A DNA stretch of 5,509 nt from Deltaproteobacteria bacterium. Its GTDB lineage: Bacteria > Desulfobacterota_E > Deferrimicrobia > Deferrimicrobiales > Deferrimicrobiaceae. Made by a program: the position numbers and the translations under genes. Each line of letters begins with the position of its first letter. Positions within the stretch are counted from its first letter, which is position 1. This document shows positions 5,213 to 5,509 of this stretch, one piece after another. The notes under the pieces are model-generated. The model was not told where the DNA came from, ran no database searches, and saw only the letters and a list, made by a program, of their open reading frames with translations. The stretch covers positions 1-5,509 of the forward strand of contig JAMDCN010000084.1 in assembly GCA_023489025.1 (NCBI GenBank), written 5' to 3'.

Positions 5213-5509
5213 TTACTCTCCGCGCCTGCGCAGGAACGTCGGGATCTCGAATTCCTCGAGGGCCTCCGCTTCGCTCTCCTTGTCGATGACGGGAAGGTCC
5301 TCGATCCGCTCCGGCGGTTTCTGCGGCCCGGCCCGGAGGAACGTCGGCTTTTCCAGGTCCTCCTTCCCCACCAGCTTGATCGGGCGGCGCGGGCCCTTCC
5401 ACAAGTTCTCCGCCACCCCCGCTTCGAACCCGGTCGCGATGACCGTCACCTTCAGCTCCTCGCCCACGCTTTCGTCGATCACGGTCCCGAAGATGATGTT
5501 CGCCTCGTC
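5213..5509 (-). CDS. ftsZ: cell division protein FtsZ, C-terminal part, cut by window edge
   Basis: The last 98 codons are present; the 5' part, with the GTP-binding domain, lies beyond the right edge. The fragment begins DEANIIFGTVIDESVGEELK and VTVIATGF, the end of the tubulin-like C-terminal subdomain. A short charged and proline-rich linker follows, then EEFEIPTFLRRRGE, the conserved tail peptide that docks FtsZ to FtsA and other membrane anchors. FtsZ is the cytoplasmic GTPase that polymerises into the division ring. The linker contains a second PTFLR (positions 5347-5333) resembling the terminal one (5242-5228). The stop is 27 bases before the radical SAM gene, with no terminator hairpin between them. 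Confidence 0.97.
   Translation of the reverse strand, partial: DEANIIFGTVIDESVGEELKVTVIATGFEAGVAENLWKGPRRPIKLVGKEDLEKPTFLRAGPQKPPERIEDLPVIDKESEAEALEEFEIPTFLRRRGE

Overview
The window looks like a piece of a GC-rich bacterial chromosome, probably of deltaproteobacterial (Desulfobacterota, Geobacter-like) affinity. That placement is an inference: it rests on the 3' end of ftsZ followed closely by a cobalamin-binding-type radical SAM gene, an arrangement I associate with that group. All supported genes lie on the minus strand, so transcription runs from the right end of the window to the left.

Right part (3485-5509): conserved chromosome. It holds the last 98 codons of ftsZ, including the C-terminal tail that binds FtsA/ZipA-type partners. 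A 27-base gap separates it from a complete 566-residue radical SAM protein with an N-terminal B12-binding-like domain. Both genes are uniformly GC-rich.

Middle part (about 1293-3463): what I read as a previously unflagged integron gene-cassette array. Two 76-bp attC recombination sites (1701-1776 and 2932-3007) are identical at about 60 of 76 positions. Each has outer R''/R' boxes, inner L''/L' boxes that pair, and one unpaired extra base in L''. The extra base orients the array leftwards, the same way as the genes. A third box, GTTGGGC at 3463-3457, sits 21 bases after the radical SAM stop codon. It matches the R'' box of the first attC exactly, which defines one complete 525-bp cassette carrying an NTF2/SnoaL-like gene. 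The R' box of that attC (GTTAGCC) matches the R'' box of the second attC (GGCTAAC), which defines a second complete cassette of 1231 bp. It carries a PaaI-type hotdog thioesterase gene and a TIGR04076-like gene. A third cassette opens with an AT-rich gene for a four-helix membrane protein, but no closing attC is visible. No integron integrase is encoded in the window. Upstream of the first cassette, where intI normally lies, is the ftsZ region.

Left part (1-1226): a tightly packed run of small genes. In order they encode a secreted four-cysteine protein, a two-helix membrane protein with a C-terminal zinc ribbon, a secreted DUF3617-like protein, and the start of a second NTF2/SnoaL-like protein cut by the window edge. 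Overlaps or gaps of 4-10 bases suggest one transcript. They may belong to the open third cassette or be resident chromosomal genes; the sequence does not decide this.

No rRNA, tRNA, CRISPR array, insertion sequence or convincing rho-independent terminator was seen. Because the cassettes point the same way as ftsZ and no terminator separates them, read-through from the division operon is a plausible source of their expression.
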